DNA of 64,000 bases from Luteimonas sp. JM171 (GTDB taxonomy: Bacteria > Pseudomonadota > Gammaproteobacteria > Xanthomonadales > Xanthomonadaceae): NCBI RefSeq assembly GCF_001717465.1, contig NZ_CP017074.1, positions 2,260,873-2,324,872 on the forward strand, read 5' to 3'. The notes below the pieces were generated by a model that made no database searches, was not told the origin of the DNA, and saw only the letters and a program-made list of their open reading frames with translations. Positions 8,444 through 16,745 of this stretch are shown piece by piece; position 1 is the stretch's first letter; every line of letters begins with the position of its first letter. The position numbers and the translations under genes were made by a program.

Positions 8444-9898
8444 GTGAGGGGATCGGGGGTCTGGCGCGTGTTTCTGGTCGTGGCGATCGTGTTCGCCGCG
8501 GTCTGGGCGTGCGTGATCGCCTGGTGGCGCATGGACGACACCAGCCCGGATGGGGGCCGGATGCTGCTGTGGCTGGTGGTTGTCCCCGTCGCCGTCCTGG
8601 CCACCATCTGGGCGGGCGCGCGGCTGCGGCGTCGGCGCGCGGAGGCTTCCGGCGCTGCTGCCGGGACTGACGGCCCGCCGGCTCCGGTGGAGTCGGGCGC
8701 GGCCCCCGTGGAGCAGTCGCCGCTCGCCATCCTGGCGGCCTCCGTCCATCTGCCCTGCGGGTCAGGGGCCGCGGCGCTGGTCCGGGAGCTGGCCAGTCTG
8801 CCCCGTCCCGGCCTGCATCCCGGGCTTCGCGATCCTGACGGCCTGCCGGTGCTCGCCGCCTTCGCCCCGGAACTGGATACGTCCGCCGTGGCGGCCTGGC
8901 TGGGTGTGGTGGACAACATGCGCCCGGCGCCGGAGCAACTGCGCGCCCTGGCGCTGCTCGAGCCGGTGGCGGAGGAACTGTTTGAAGCCGCCGCCCGCCT
9001 TCTGCCGCCGGTGCCCGAGGCGGAAGAGCGGGTGGTGGCCGGCCTGCGCCGGCGCGTGGACACCGCCACGGGCGAGCATGGCCGGGTTCATGTGGTGGCC
9101 CTGGTGCCGCAGGATTTCCCCCCGGCCCTGCGGCAGGCCTGCGCTGCGTGGCTGCGCGGGCTGGCCGCCGATTGCGGCGTGGACCCCGGCCGCAGCCGCC
9201 TGGAGGTGCTGGCCGAGAGCGACGCCGATGCCACCTGGCGGCGGATCGGCCGGCTGCTGGATGGCGGTCACGACGACAGCACGCAATGGCAGCTCCTGCT
9301 CGCTGCGGGCTCGGCGATTGGCGAGCGCGGCGTGCATGCGCTGGCGTCCGCCGCGCAGGCCGAGCGGGTCATACCGGGGGAGGGCGCGGCCGGCGTGCTG
9401 CTGGGGCCGCACGCTGCATTCCGGCCAACGGCGGATGGCACCTGCTCCGAGATCGCCGCCCTGCGCACCGTGGATTTCCCGGCCGGGACTCCCGCCCGGC
9501 GCGCCGCGCGCGATACCGCCGGGCTGCTCGCGGACGTCATGCAAGGCAGTGGCGTCCTGCGCGACGACGTCGCCATGGTCGTCAGCGATGCTGACCAGCG
9601 TCCCAGCTGCTCGGTGGAGGCAGCGGTTGCGGCGTCTGCGGCGTGCCCGGACCTGGATCCGGTGGCAGGCATTGCCCCACTGGGCGTTGCCACCGGCCAC
9701 CTGGGCCACGTTGCCCCCCTGGCGCTGCTGGCCCTGGCATCGGCGCGGGTCGACGCGGACGGCGCGCCCGTGCTGGCGCTGTCCGTCACATCCAGCTCCG
9801 CCCGCACCGCGGTCCTGCTGCGCACGCAGGACCAGGCCGCGGCGGACGCGCAATCCACTGCAAGCGGGCCTGACGCCGCTCCCGGCGTGGCCGCCTGA
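8444..9898 (+). CDS. Membrane-anchored ketosynthase (thiolase-fold)-like protein of the T6SS locus
   Basis: A 484-residue protein starting at GTG 8444 (GGGAG at 8433-8437, 6 nt spacing). Two transmembrane helices lie at about 5-25 and 40-60. The soluble part has tell-tale beta-ketoacyl synthase features: RVIPGEGAAGVLLG (residues about 307-320), like the GEGA motif, and APLGVATGHLGHVAPLALLALA (about 412-431), like the conserved GH-x-AAG helix. The HGTGT histidine region is replaced by VSDADQRPSCSVEAA, and I see no active-site Cys-Ser block, so it is probably catalytically dead. It lies 16 bp before tssM. A scaffold or accessory role in secretion is inference. Confidence 0.6.
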   Translation: MRGSGVWRVFLVVAIVFAAVWACVIAWWRMDDTSPDGGRMLLWLVVVPVAVLATIWAGARLRRRRAEASGAAAGTDGPPAPVESGAAPVEQSPLAILAASVHLPCGSGAAALVRELASLPRPGLHPGLRDPDGLPVLAAFAPELDTSAVAAWLGVVDNMRPAPEQLRALALLEPVAEELFEAAARLLPPVPEAEERVVAGLRRRVDTATGEHGRVHVVALVPQDFPPALRQACAAWLRGLAADCGVDPGRSRLEVLAESDADATWRRIGRLLDGGHDDSTQWQLLLAAGSAIGERGVHALASAAQAERVIPGEGAAGVLLGPHAAFRPTADGTCSEIAALRTVDFPAGTPARRAARDTAGLLADVMQGSGVLRDDVAMVVSDADQRPSCSVEAAVAASAACPDLDPVAGIAPLGVATGHLGHVAPLALLALASARVDADGAPVLALSVTSSSARTAVLLRTQDQAAADAQSTASGPDAAPGVAA

Positions 9899-9914
9899 TA
9901 CGGAAATCACACCC

Positions 9915-12900
9915 ATGCTCTCGATGTTCTACAGACTCAGGTACTACTTCACCGACTACCGCGTGCTTGCGGCGGTGGGGATCGTTTCCGCAGCGGCGCT
10001 GGTGATTTTCGGTAGCGACGGCCCCATGGCCACGGTCGGCGTCTGGGCGATCGCCGCCATCGTGCTGATCGCGATGGTGTGGGGCGCGGTCTGGCTGGTG
10101 CGGCGGATCCGGGGACGGCGCGCGGCGAAGAAACTCGACGAGATGGTGGAGGAAGACGCCGCGCGTGCGGTCGAATCCGCGCAGCCGGCGGCCCGCGCCG
10201 ACACCGAGGCGCTGCGCGAGCGGATGCTCGAGGCGGTGAAGGCGATCAAGTCTTCCCGCATCGGCGTGCTCAAGGGCAAGGCCGCGCTGTACGAACTGCC
10301 CTGGTACGTGATCATCGGCAACCCGGCGGCCGGCAAGAGCTCGGCCATCCTCAATTCGGGCCTGAAGTTCCCCTTCGAGGACCATCGCAGCAACGTCATC
10401 CAGGGCATCGGCGGCACCCGCAACTGCGACTGGTACTTCACCACCGAAGGCATCGTGCTCGACACCGCCGGCCGCTACTCGGTCAGCGTCGAGGACCGCC
10501 TGGAGTGGCTGACCTTCCTGGACTTGCTGAAGAAGAACCGCCCGCGGGCCCCGGTGAACGGCATCATCATCGCCGCCAGCATCGCCGAGCTGTCGGGCAG
10601 CAAGCCCGAGTTCGCGATCGAACTGGCGAAGAACCTGCGCCAGCGGGTGCAGGAGATCACCGAGCGCCTGGAGGTGTTCGCGCCGGTGTACGTGGTGTTC
10701 ACCAAGGCCGACCTGATCGCCGGCTTCACCGAATTCTTCCGCGGCCTCGATCCCTCCGAGCGCGAGAACGCGTGGGGCGCAACGCTGCCGTTCGACCCGG
10801 GCGGCGAGAAGGGCGATGCGCTGGCCGCCTTCGACACCCATTTCGACGAGCTGGCCGAAGGCCTGCGTGAGATGAGCCTGTCGCAGATGGCGATGGCGCG
10901 CGGTCGCGAGGTTTCACCCGGGCTGCTGACGCTGCCGCTGGAGTTCGTGGGCATCAAGCCGGCGCTGCGCACGTTCATCGCCACCCTGTTCGAGGACAAC
11001 CCGTACCAGTACCCGCCCGTGTTCCGCGGCTTCTACTTCACCAGCGCGCTGCAGGAGGGGCATTCGGTGCACTACGCATCCGAGCGCGTCGGGCGCGAGT
11101 TTTCGCTTCAGGCGCCGGCCCAGGGCGAGGCCATGGAGCCGGCCGGGGAAACGGCGCACTTCCTCAAGGATCTGTTCCGCAAGGTGGTCTTCGCCGACCG
11201 CGACCTCGTGCGCCAGTATTCCAGCCCCCATCGCACGCGCCTGCGCTACGCGGTGTTCCTCGGGGCGGTGGCGGCCCTGGCCGTCGTGCTCGGGCTGTGG
11301 ACCTGGTCCTACACGACCAACCGCCAGCTGGTGGCCAACGCCACCCGCGACCTGCAGCAGGCGGTGCGGGTGCAGGAGGACCGGGTTGACCTCGAGTCGC
11401 GCCTGGATGCGCTGCTGCTGTTGCAGGACCGGCTGGAACAGCTCGCGCGGCACCGGCGCGAGCGCGGCCTGACCGGCCGCCTGGGGCTGTACCAGGGCGA
11501 CCGGATCGAAGACAAGCTGCTGGCGGAATACTTCAATGGCATGCGCCAGGTGATGCTCGCGCCAACCCGGGCGCGGATCGAGGATTACCTGGAACAGGTG
11601 GTCGGCCACGGCGACCAATTGGCCCAGGCCGGGGCGGCGGCGGGGGAGGACGGCGGCGGCCTGTACCAGGAAGCCTCGCCCACTGATGCCGATGACGCCT
11701 ACAACGCGCTCAAGGCCTACCTCATGCTCGGCAATCCGGCGCGGGTGGAGCAGGCGCACCTGGCCCACCAGCTGACCCGCTTCTGGCGCGGGTGGCTGGA
11801 AGCCAACCGCGGCCAGATGTCGCGCGAGGACGTGGCCCGCGCCGCGGAACGGCTGATGTCCTTCCACGTGGCGCACGCGGGGGCCGCGGGATGGCCGCAG
11901 GTCGATACCCGGGTCTCGCTGGTGTCGGATGCGCGGGCCGCGCTCACCCGGGCCACGCGCGGCGAGCCGGCCATCAACCGGGTCTACGCCCAGGTCAAGG
12001 CGCGCGCGGCCACCCGCTTCCCCACGGTGACCGTCAACACGCTGGTGGGCGAGGAGCGCAACGGCGATGCCATCACCGGCAGCTACGCCATCTCCGGGGC
12101 CTTCACCCGCAGCGCCTGGGAGGATTACATCCGCGGGGCGATCGACGAGGCCGCCAACTCCGAGCTGAGCACCACCGACTGGGTGCTCGACACCACGGAG
12201 AACACGGACCTGTCGCTGGCCGGAAGCCCCGAGCACATCGCCCGCGAGATGGTGGCGCTGTACAAGCAGGAATACGCCCAGGAATGGCAGAAGTTCCTGC
12301 AGGGCGTCGGGGTGGCGCCGTTCGCCAGCTTCGAGGAAGCCATCACCCGGATGAACGCCATCGGCGATCCCCGCCAGTCGCCGCTGCGGGCCCTGCTGGA
12401 AGCCGTCAATGAGCAGACCATCTGGGACAACCCTGGCGCGCTGCAGGCCAGCGAAGGGGAGAAGAAGGGATTCGTGGCCTGGTTCCAGCGCACCATCCTG
12501 CGGCGCTCGCCGTCGCCCGCGGCGGAAGTGGATCCTGACACCGGCCGCCCCATGCGCGCCCCGATGGGGCCGGTGGGCAAGGCCTTCGAAGGGTTTGCCC
12601 GGCTGGTCGCGCCGCGCGAAGGCAATCCCGCGCTGGTGGACAGCTACTTCCAGACGCTGGGCGCATTGCGCACGCGCCTCAACGCCATCCGTACCGAAGG
12701 CGAGCCGGGGCCGGGCGCGACCCGGCTGATGCAGGCCACCCTGAGCAATGAAGGCTCCGAACTCAACGCCGCCCTGGCGCTGGTGGACGAACAGTTGCTC
12801 TCCGGCCTCGACGAGGCCCAGCGCACGGCGTTGCGCAGCCTGCTGTTGCGCCCGCTGACGGAAACCTTCGCGGCGCTGGTCCCGGTGGCCGAAGCCGAGC

Positions 12901-13655
12901 TCAACCGCACCTGGTCGGCGCAGGTGTTCGAGCCGTACAGCACCGGCATCGGCCGCCGCTACCCGTTCGACCAGAGCGCGGACGTGGACGCCGCGCCGGC
13001 CGACATCGCCCGCATCTTCGGGCCGTCCGGGGCGGTGGCCAGCTTCAGCAAGGAAGCGCTCGGGTCGCTGGTGATCCAGCGCGGCAACCTGCTCGAGCCG
13101 CGGCGCTGGGCAGGCCTGGGCATCACCCTTTCACCGCAGCTGGTGGCGGGCTACGGCGACTGGGTCAGCGGCCAGGCGGGCGCGGCGGCCGGCGAGGACA
13201 TCACCATCTTCCAGATCCGTCCGGAGCCGGCGATCGGCGCGGTGGAGTACACGATCTCCATCGACGGGCAGAGCCTGCGCTACCGCAACACGCCGCCGGT
13301 CTGGGAGAGCTTCCAGTGGCCCAACCCGGGCGCGGTGCCGGGGGCGAAGATCAGCGCGGTCACCAGCGACGGCCGCAGCGTGGACGTGCTGGATGCGCCC
13401 GGCGCCAACGGCTTCGCGCGGATGATGCAGGTTGCCCAGGTCCAGCAGCGCGAGGACAGCAGCACCCTGACCTGGAGCGCCCAGAACGTGACGGTCACCA
13501 TCGACATGCGCACCCAGGGCCAGACGGGCGGGGGAGGCGACTGGCAGCGCGGCCTGCGCCTGCCGGAAACCGTGGCCGGACAGGCGCGGCCGGCCGGCGC
13601 GAGCGTTGCCAGCGACCGCAGCCAACTGACGCAGGACGCGGAGGAGGGGGCATGA
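9915..13655 (+). CDS. tssM: Type VI secretion membrane complex protein TssM (IcmF/VasK)
   Basis: A 1246-residue inner-membrane protein. Two N-terminal helices (residues about 18-37 and 43-62) precede a cytoplasmic GTPase-like domain with Walker A IIGNPAAGKSSAI (about 134-144) and the Walker B-like GIVLDTAGRYSV. A third helix (YAVFLGAVAALAVVLGLW, about 446-463) leads to the large periplasmic part with the IcmF-related and C-terminal domains. TssM joins TssL and TssJ in the trans-envelope channel of the T6SS. Translation starts at ATG 9915, and the end overlaps tagF by ATGA. The intact Walker A suggests an NTP-binding TssM subtype. Confidence 0.95.
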   Translation: MLSMFYRLRYYFTDYRVLAAVGIVSAAALVIFGSDGPMATVGVWAIAAIVLIAMVWGAVWLVRRIRGRRAAKKLDEMVEEDAARAVESAQPAARADTEALRERMLEAVKAIKSSRIGVLKGKAALYELPWYVIIGNPAAGKSSAILNSGLKFPFEDHRSNVIQGIGGTRNCDWYFTTEGIVLDTAGRYSVSVEDRLEWLTFLDLLKKNRPRAPVNGIIIAASIAELSGSKPEFAIELAKNLRQRVQEITERLEVFAPVYVVFTKADLIAGFTEFFRGLDPSERENAWGATLPFDPGGEKGDALAAFDTHFDELAEGLREMSLSQMAMARGREVSPGLLTLPLEFVGIKPALRTFIATLFEDNPYQYPPVFRGFYFTSALQEGHSVHYASERVGREFSLQAPAQGEAMEPAGETAHFLKDLFRKVVFADRDLVRQYSSPHRTRLRYAVFLGAVAALAVVLGLWTWSYTTNRQLVANATRDLQQAVRVQEDRVDLESRLDALLLLQDRLEQLARHRRERGLTGRLGLYQGDRIEDKLLAEYFNGMRQVMLAPTRARIEDYLEQVVGHGDQLAQAGAAAGEDGGGLYQEASPTDADDAYNALKAYLMLGNPARVEQAHLAHQLTRFWRGWLEANRGQMSREDVARAAERLMSFHVAHAGAAGWPQVDTRVSLVSDARAALTRATRGEPAINRVYAQVKARAATRFPTVTVNTLVGEERNGDAITGSYAISGAFTRSAWEDYIRGAIDEAANSELSTTDWVLDTTENTDLSLAGSPEHIAREMVALYKQEYAQEWQKFLQGVGVAPFASFEEAITRMNAIGDPRQSPLRALLEAVNEQTIWDNPGALQASEGEKKGFVAWFQRTILRRSPSPAAEVDPDTGRPMRAPMGPVGKAFEGFARLVAPREGNPALVDSYFQTLGALRTRLNAIRTEGEPGPGATRLMQATLSNEGSELNAALALVDEQLLSGLDEAQRTALRSLLLRPLTETFAALVPVAEAELNRTWSAQVFEPYSTGIGRRYPFDQSADVDAAPADIARIFGPSGAVASFSKEALGSLVIQRGNLLEPRRWAGLGITLSPQLVAGYGDWVSGQAGAAAGEDITIFQIRPEPAIGAVEYTISIDGQSLRYRNTPPVWESFQWPNPGAVPGAKISAVTSDGRSVDVLDAPGANGFARMMQVAQVQQREDSSTLTWSAQNVTVTIDMRTQGQTGGGGDWQRGLRLPETVAGQARPAGASVASDRSQLTQDAEEGA

Positions 13656-14635
13656 CCCGGACGATGACAGTGGAAGTCGGATATTTCGGCAAGGTGCCTT
13701 CGCGCGGGGACTTCGTGCGCGCCCCGGGCAACCACCAGCTCATGGCCCTGCTGGACCGCTGGGCCGGCGGCACCATCGAACAGCTCAGCCGCAACCCGGA
13801 CTGGAAGCGGCTGTATGACCACGCCCCGCCGCTGCACTTCGCCTTCCTCGGCTCGCGCAGCCGGCTGGTTGCATGCGGGCACCTGCTTCCCAGCCGCGAC
13901 GCGTCGGAACGCCGCTTCCCCCTGCTCTCGGCGGTCCGCACCGAGGTCGCCCACCCGCTGCAGTTCATCGGGCGCAGCCCCATGGCGCTCAACCGGGTCT
14001 GGAACGGCCTCTCGCGCCTGTCCCGGGAAACCGTGGCCGCCGACGATGCGGCCGAAGCGCTCAGGGCCCTAGGCGAAACCCGCTACGAACTCAGCGTCGA
14101 TCCGGCCGCCTACGCGGCGCCGTTCGAGGACTTCCTGGAAACCCAGACCATCGGCTCGCTCCAGCAGCTGCTGCATGCGTCCGGCCACGGGCGCCTGCTG
14201 CTTCGCCACGCGCTTCCCGCTCTCGGGTTGCTCCTGCGCCCGGTGCTCACGGGCGGCGGCGTCACCATCGACAAGGGGTTGGAGCTGCCGCTGCCTGCTG
14301 ATCCCCTCTATCGCCCGCTCGCGGCGGCCCTGTGGTTGGACATCGTCTCCGGTTTCCTCGCCCGCGGCGACTTCGAGCTCGCCGTGCTCATCCGCGACGC
14401 GCCCGCACCGGGCATGATCCTGGGCTTCAACGGCGCGGACCACCAGACGCTGCGTGCCGCCATCGAGCCGATCGCCGCCGACGAGCACCTGATCCGCATT
14501 GAAGGCGCGGACTGGGTAGAGGACCAGCTCGCCGCCGACTACGCGCTCAACAAGCTCGCCAGCTACGTCGACCGGGACGACCTCTCGCTCAAATCGGCGC
14601 GCGCGATCTTCGGTGAAACCTTCCTGGGGGCCTGA
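13652..14635 (+). CDS. tagF: Type VI secretion-associated protein TagF (ImpM family)
   Basis: A 327-residue protein with the ImpM/DUF2094 opening VEVGYFGKVPSRGDFVR, followed by FAFLGSRSRLVACGHLLPS (short form: R at the family position after the G) and FPLLSAV. TagF is a posttranslational repressor of T6SS assembly in Pseudomonas and Agrobacterium. The protein is longer than the roughly 230-residue P. aeruginosa TagF. Its C-terminal part has no PP2C phosphatase motifs, so it is not a TagF-PppA fusion. The start overlaps the tssM stop by ATGA, which implies translational coupling, and the OmpA-like gene starts 2 bp after its stop. Confidence 0.9.
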   Translation: MTRTMTVEVGYFGKVPSRGDFVRAPGNHQLMALLDRWAGGTIEQLSRNPDWKRLYDHAPPLHFAFLGSRSRLVACGHLLPSRDASERRFPLLSAVRTEVAHPLQFIGRSPMALNRVWNGLSRLSRETVAADDAAEALRALGETRYELSVDPAAYAAPFEDFLETQTIGSLQQLLHASGHGRLLLRHALPALGLLLRPVLTGGGVTIDKGLELPLPADPLYRPLAAALWLDIVSGFLARGDFELAVLIRDAPAPGMILGFNGADHQTLRAAIEPIAADEHLIRIEGADWVEDQLAADYALNKLASYVDRDDLSLKSARAIFGETFLGA

Positions 14636-14637
14636 CC

Positions 14638-15387
14638 ATGCGCACACTCCTTTTCGCCGCCATCCTGCTCCTCGCCGCGCCCGGCCTGCGGGCCGAAGTC
14701 CAGCCCGTCATCGCCGAAGGCGTCGTCCCCGACCAGCCAACGAAAGCCCGCATCCTCGAGCGCCTGCGCGAGGTGTATGGCGCCGACCGCGTCGTCGACC
14801 GCATCCAGGTCGAGGACATCGCCACCCCGCCCAACTGGGGCGAGTACGTCGCCGGCATGATCACCCCCGGCCTGCAGCGGATCAGCGGCGGCCAGCTGGA
14901 CGTCAACGGCCAGACCGTCCGGGTCAGCGGCCAGGTCGTCAACGAAGCCCAGCGCCAGCAGGTGGCGAGCGAACTCAGCCTGGCCAGCAACAGCCACTAC
15001 ACTGTCACCAACGCCCTCGAAACCGGCGGTTCCGGCCAGGGCCTGCTCGACGCCACCTTGGGCGACCGCATCATCGAGTTCGAAAGCGGGAGCGCCCGCC
15101 TCACGTCCCTGGGCGAAGCGATCCTCGCGGAAATGGCCCGGAGCCTGATCGAAATCGGCGACGCCCGCGTCCAGATCGTTGGCCACACCGATGACGTCGG
15201 CAACCGCCAGGCCAACCTCGCCCTGAGCCACGCCCGCGCCGAGGCCGTGCGTGAACACCTCGCCACGCTCGGCGTGCCCCGCGACAACCTCAGCGTCCTG
15301 GGCAAGGGCCCCGACGAGCCCGTGGCCGACAACGGCACCGACGAAGGCCGCGCCAGGAACCGCAGGATCCAGTTCCAGATACTTTGA
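14638..15387 (+). CDS. OmpA-family periplasmic protein at the end of the T6SS operon
   Basis: A 249-residue protein with a signal peptide (MRTLLFAAILLLAAPGLRA). A BON-like/alpha-beta middle region (residues about 35-135) includes QRISGGQLDVNGQTVRVSG. The C-terminal OmpA domain (about 145-249) has VGHTDDVGNRQANLALSHAR and GRARNRRIQF, which bind peptidoglycan. In many T6SSs the peptidoglycan anchor is fused to TssL or is a separate TagL-like protein. Here it is separate and soluble, and is the last gene of the run. Function in anchoring the apparatus is inferred from position and domain. Confidence 0.85.
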   Translation: MRTLLFAAILLLAAPGLRAEVQPVIAEGVVPDQPTKARILERLREVYGADRVVDRIQVEDIATPPNWGEYVAGMITPGLQRISGGQLDVNGQTVRVSGQVVNEAQRQQVASELSLASNSHYTVTNALETGGSGQGLLDATLGDRIIEFESGSARLTSLGEAILAEMARSLIEIGDARVQIVGHTDDVGNRQANLALSHARAEAVREHLATLGVPRDNLSVLGKGPDEPVADNGTDEGRARNRRIQFQIL

Positions 15388-15427
15388 ATCCCGGCCGCGC
15401 CAGGCCATCACAGATGGGGCAAGCCGT

Positions 15428-15531
15428 GCTGGGGGAAGGGGGTATCGCGACAGGCAATACATGGATGTATTGCGCGCGCGTCGCGACACGGACGTCGCGC
15501 CGCGCGAAAAGCGATACCCCCTTCCCCCAGC
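15428..15531. repeat. 104-bp nested inverted repeat with perfect 21-bp outer arms
   Basis: The outer arms 15428-15448 and 15511-15531 are perfect reverse complements (core GGGGGAAGGGGGTATCGC). The 62-nt interior contains a second perfect palindrome, GCAATACAT-GG-ATGTATTGC, at 15454-15473, and a GC-rich stretch with further dyads (GTCGCGAC at 15480-15487, GACGTC at 15491-15496). As RNA or single-stranded DNA it would fold as a long stem topped by at least two hairpins. It lies between the convergent OmpA-like gene and metX. It might be a bidirectional terminator (no U-tract), a miniature mobile element or a REP-like sequence. No second copy is in this window. Confidence 0.8.
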
Positions 15532-15610
15532 GCGGCGTCCAACCGGCGCCCACGGAGCGCACCGATACCCGCGAGAATTCACGAAGCCCCGGAGCCCCCA
15601 AGGACCCGAT

Positions 15611-16726
15611 TCAAAGCGAGGCCAGGAACCCCCGCACCACCGGCCCGAACCGCTCGAAATCCACCAGGAACGCATCATGCCCCTGGGGCGACTCCAGCGC
15701 CACGAACCGCGTCTGCGCGCCGCCGGCCCGCAGCCCGTCCGCGATCTGCCGCTGCTGCTGGATCGGGAACAGGATGTCCGTGTGCACCCCGATCGCCAGC
15801 GCCTTCGCCACCCGGATCGAGGCCAATCCCGCTTCCGTGTCCCCGCCTGCGCAGTCCCCGATGTCGTACCAGTCCATGGACCGGCCCAGGTACAGGTAGC
15901 AGTTCGGATCGAAGCGGCGCACGAACTTGCGTGCATGCGCCTCAAGGTAGCTCTCCACCTCGAACTCCATCCCGAACGGATCCTCATCGTCGCGCCGGTC
16001 CGAATCCAGCCGCACGCGCCCGAAGCGGCCATCCCACTCCAGCGCCGAGCGGTAAGTGATCACCCCCAGCTTGCGCGCCATCCGCATCCCCGCCTCGGGG
16101 TAGCGTTCATCGTCGTAGTCGCCCCAGTTCCAGGCCGGGTCGAGCCGGATCGCCTCCCGCTGCAGCGACCGGATCGCGATCGAGAACGGCAATGCCTGCG
16201 CCGCCCCGGAAATGTTGACGTGGCTGCGGGCGATCCCCGGGTGCCGCTGCAGCAGCGCCAGCGCACTCATCCCGCCCATGGAATTGCCCACCACGCAGGC
16301 GAGCTGCTCCACGCCCAGCGCCCGGACCACCGGCACCGCCGAATCGGCAATGTCCTCGATCGACAGGTCCGGGAAGCGCAGCCGCCACGGCTGGCCGTCG
16401 TCAGGGTGGGGCGAAGCCGGCCCCGTGGAGCCCTTGCAGCTGCCCAGCGGATTGACGCAGATGACAAACCAGCGATCGGTGTCTATCGGCTTGCCAGGGC
16501 CCACCATCTCCTCCCACCAGCCCGGTTCCGGATTGGCAGCATTGGCCGCAGCGTGTGCGTTGGGCGACAGCCCCGGCAGAATCAGCACCGCGTTGCCCGC
16601 GTCCGCATCCAGCGTGCCCCAGGTTTCATAGGCCACGCGCGCGCCGCGCAGCTGGCCGCCGCGCTTCATCGGGAACGGATCGGGAAGGTCGATGAAGCGC
16701 GTGCCGGGCGGGATGAACTCAGTCAT
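15611..16726 (-). CDS. metX: Homoserine O-acyltransferase, MetX type
   Basis: A 371-residue alpha/beta-hydrolase that acylates homoserine, the first committed step of methionine synthesis, in the cytoplasm. The nucleophile elbow is GNSMGGMSAL (Ser149), the acid is in HTDILFPIQQ (Asp317) and the histidine in PQGHDAFLVDF (His350). The usual early motif VLILPGLSPNAHAA is present. Xanthomonad MetX proteins have been reported to use succinyl-CoA rather than acetyl-CoA. The sequence alone does not let me choose. It follows ccmI by 19 bp on the same strand, so it probably shares the ccm transcript. No SAM riboswitch is visible in that gap. Confidence 0.92.
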   Translation of the reverse strand: MTEFIPPGTRFIDLPDPFPMKRGGQLRGARVAYETWGTLDADAGNAVLILPGLSPNAHAAANAANPEPGWWEEMVGPGKPIDTDRWFVICVNPLGSCKGSTGPASPHPDDGQPWRLRFPDLSIEDIADSAVPVVRALGVEQLACVVGNSMGGMSALALLQRHPGIARSHVNISGAAQALPFSIAIRSLQREAIRLDPAWNWGDYDDERYPEAGMRMARKLGVITYRSALEWDGRFGRVRLDSDRRDDEDPFGMEFEVESYLEAHARKFVRRFDPNCYLYLGRSMDWYDIGDCAGGDTEAGLASIRVAKALAIGVHTDILFPIQQQRQIADGLRAGGAQTRFVALESPQGHDAFLVDFERFGPVVRGFLASL

Positions 16727-16745
16727 CCGGCAAGTCTAAACGGGG

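Noticed and set aside
7244..8749. 500-codon upward extension of the 6482-7243 gene on the minus strand
   Set aside because: It is antisense to the M15 peptidase gene, and its translation is low-complexity.
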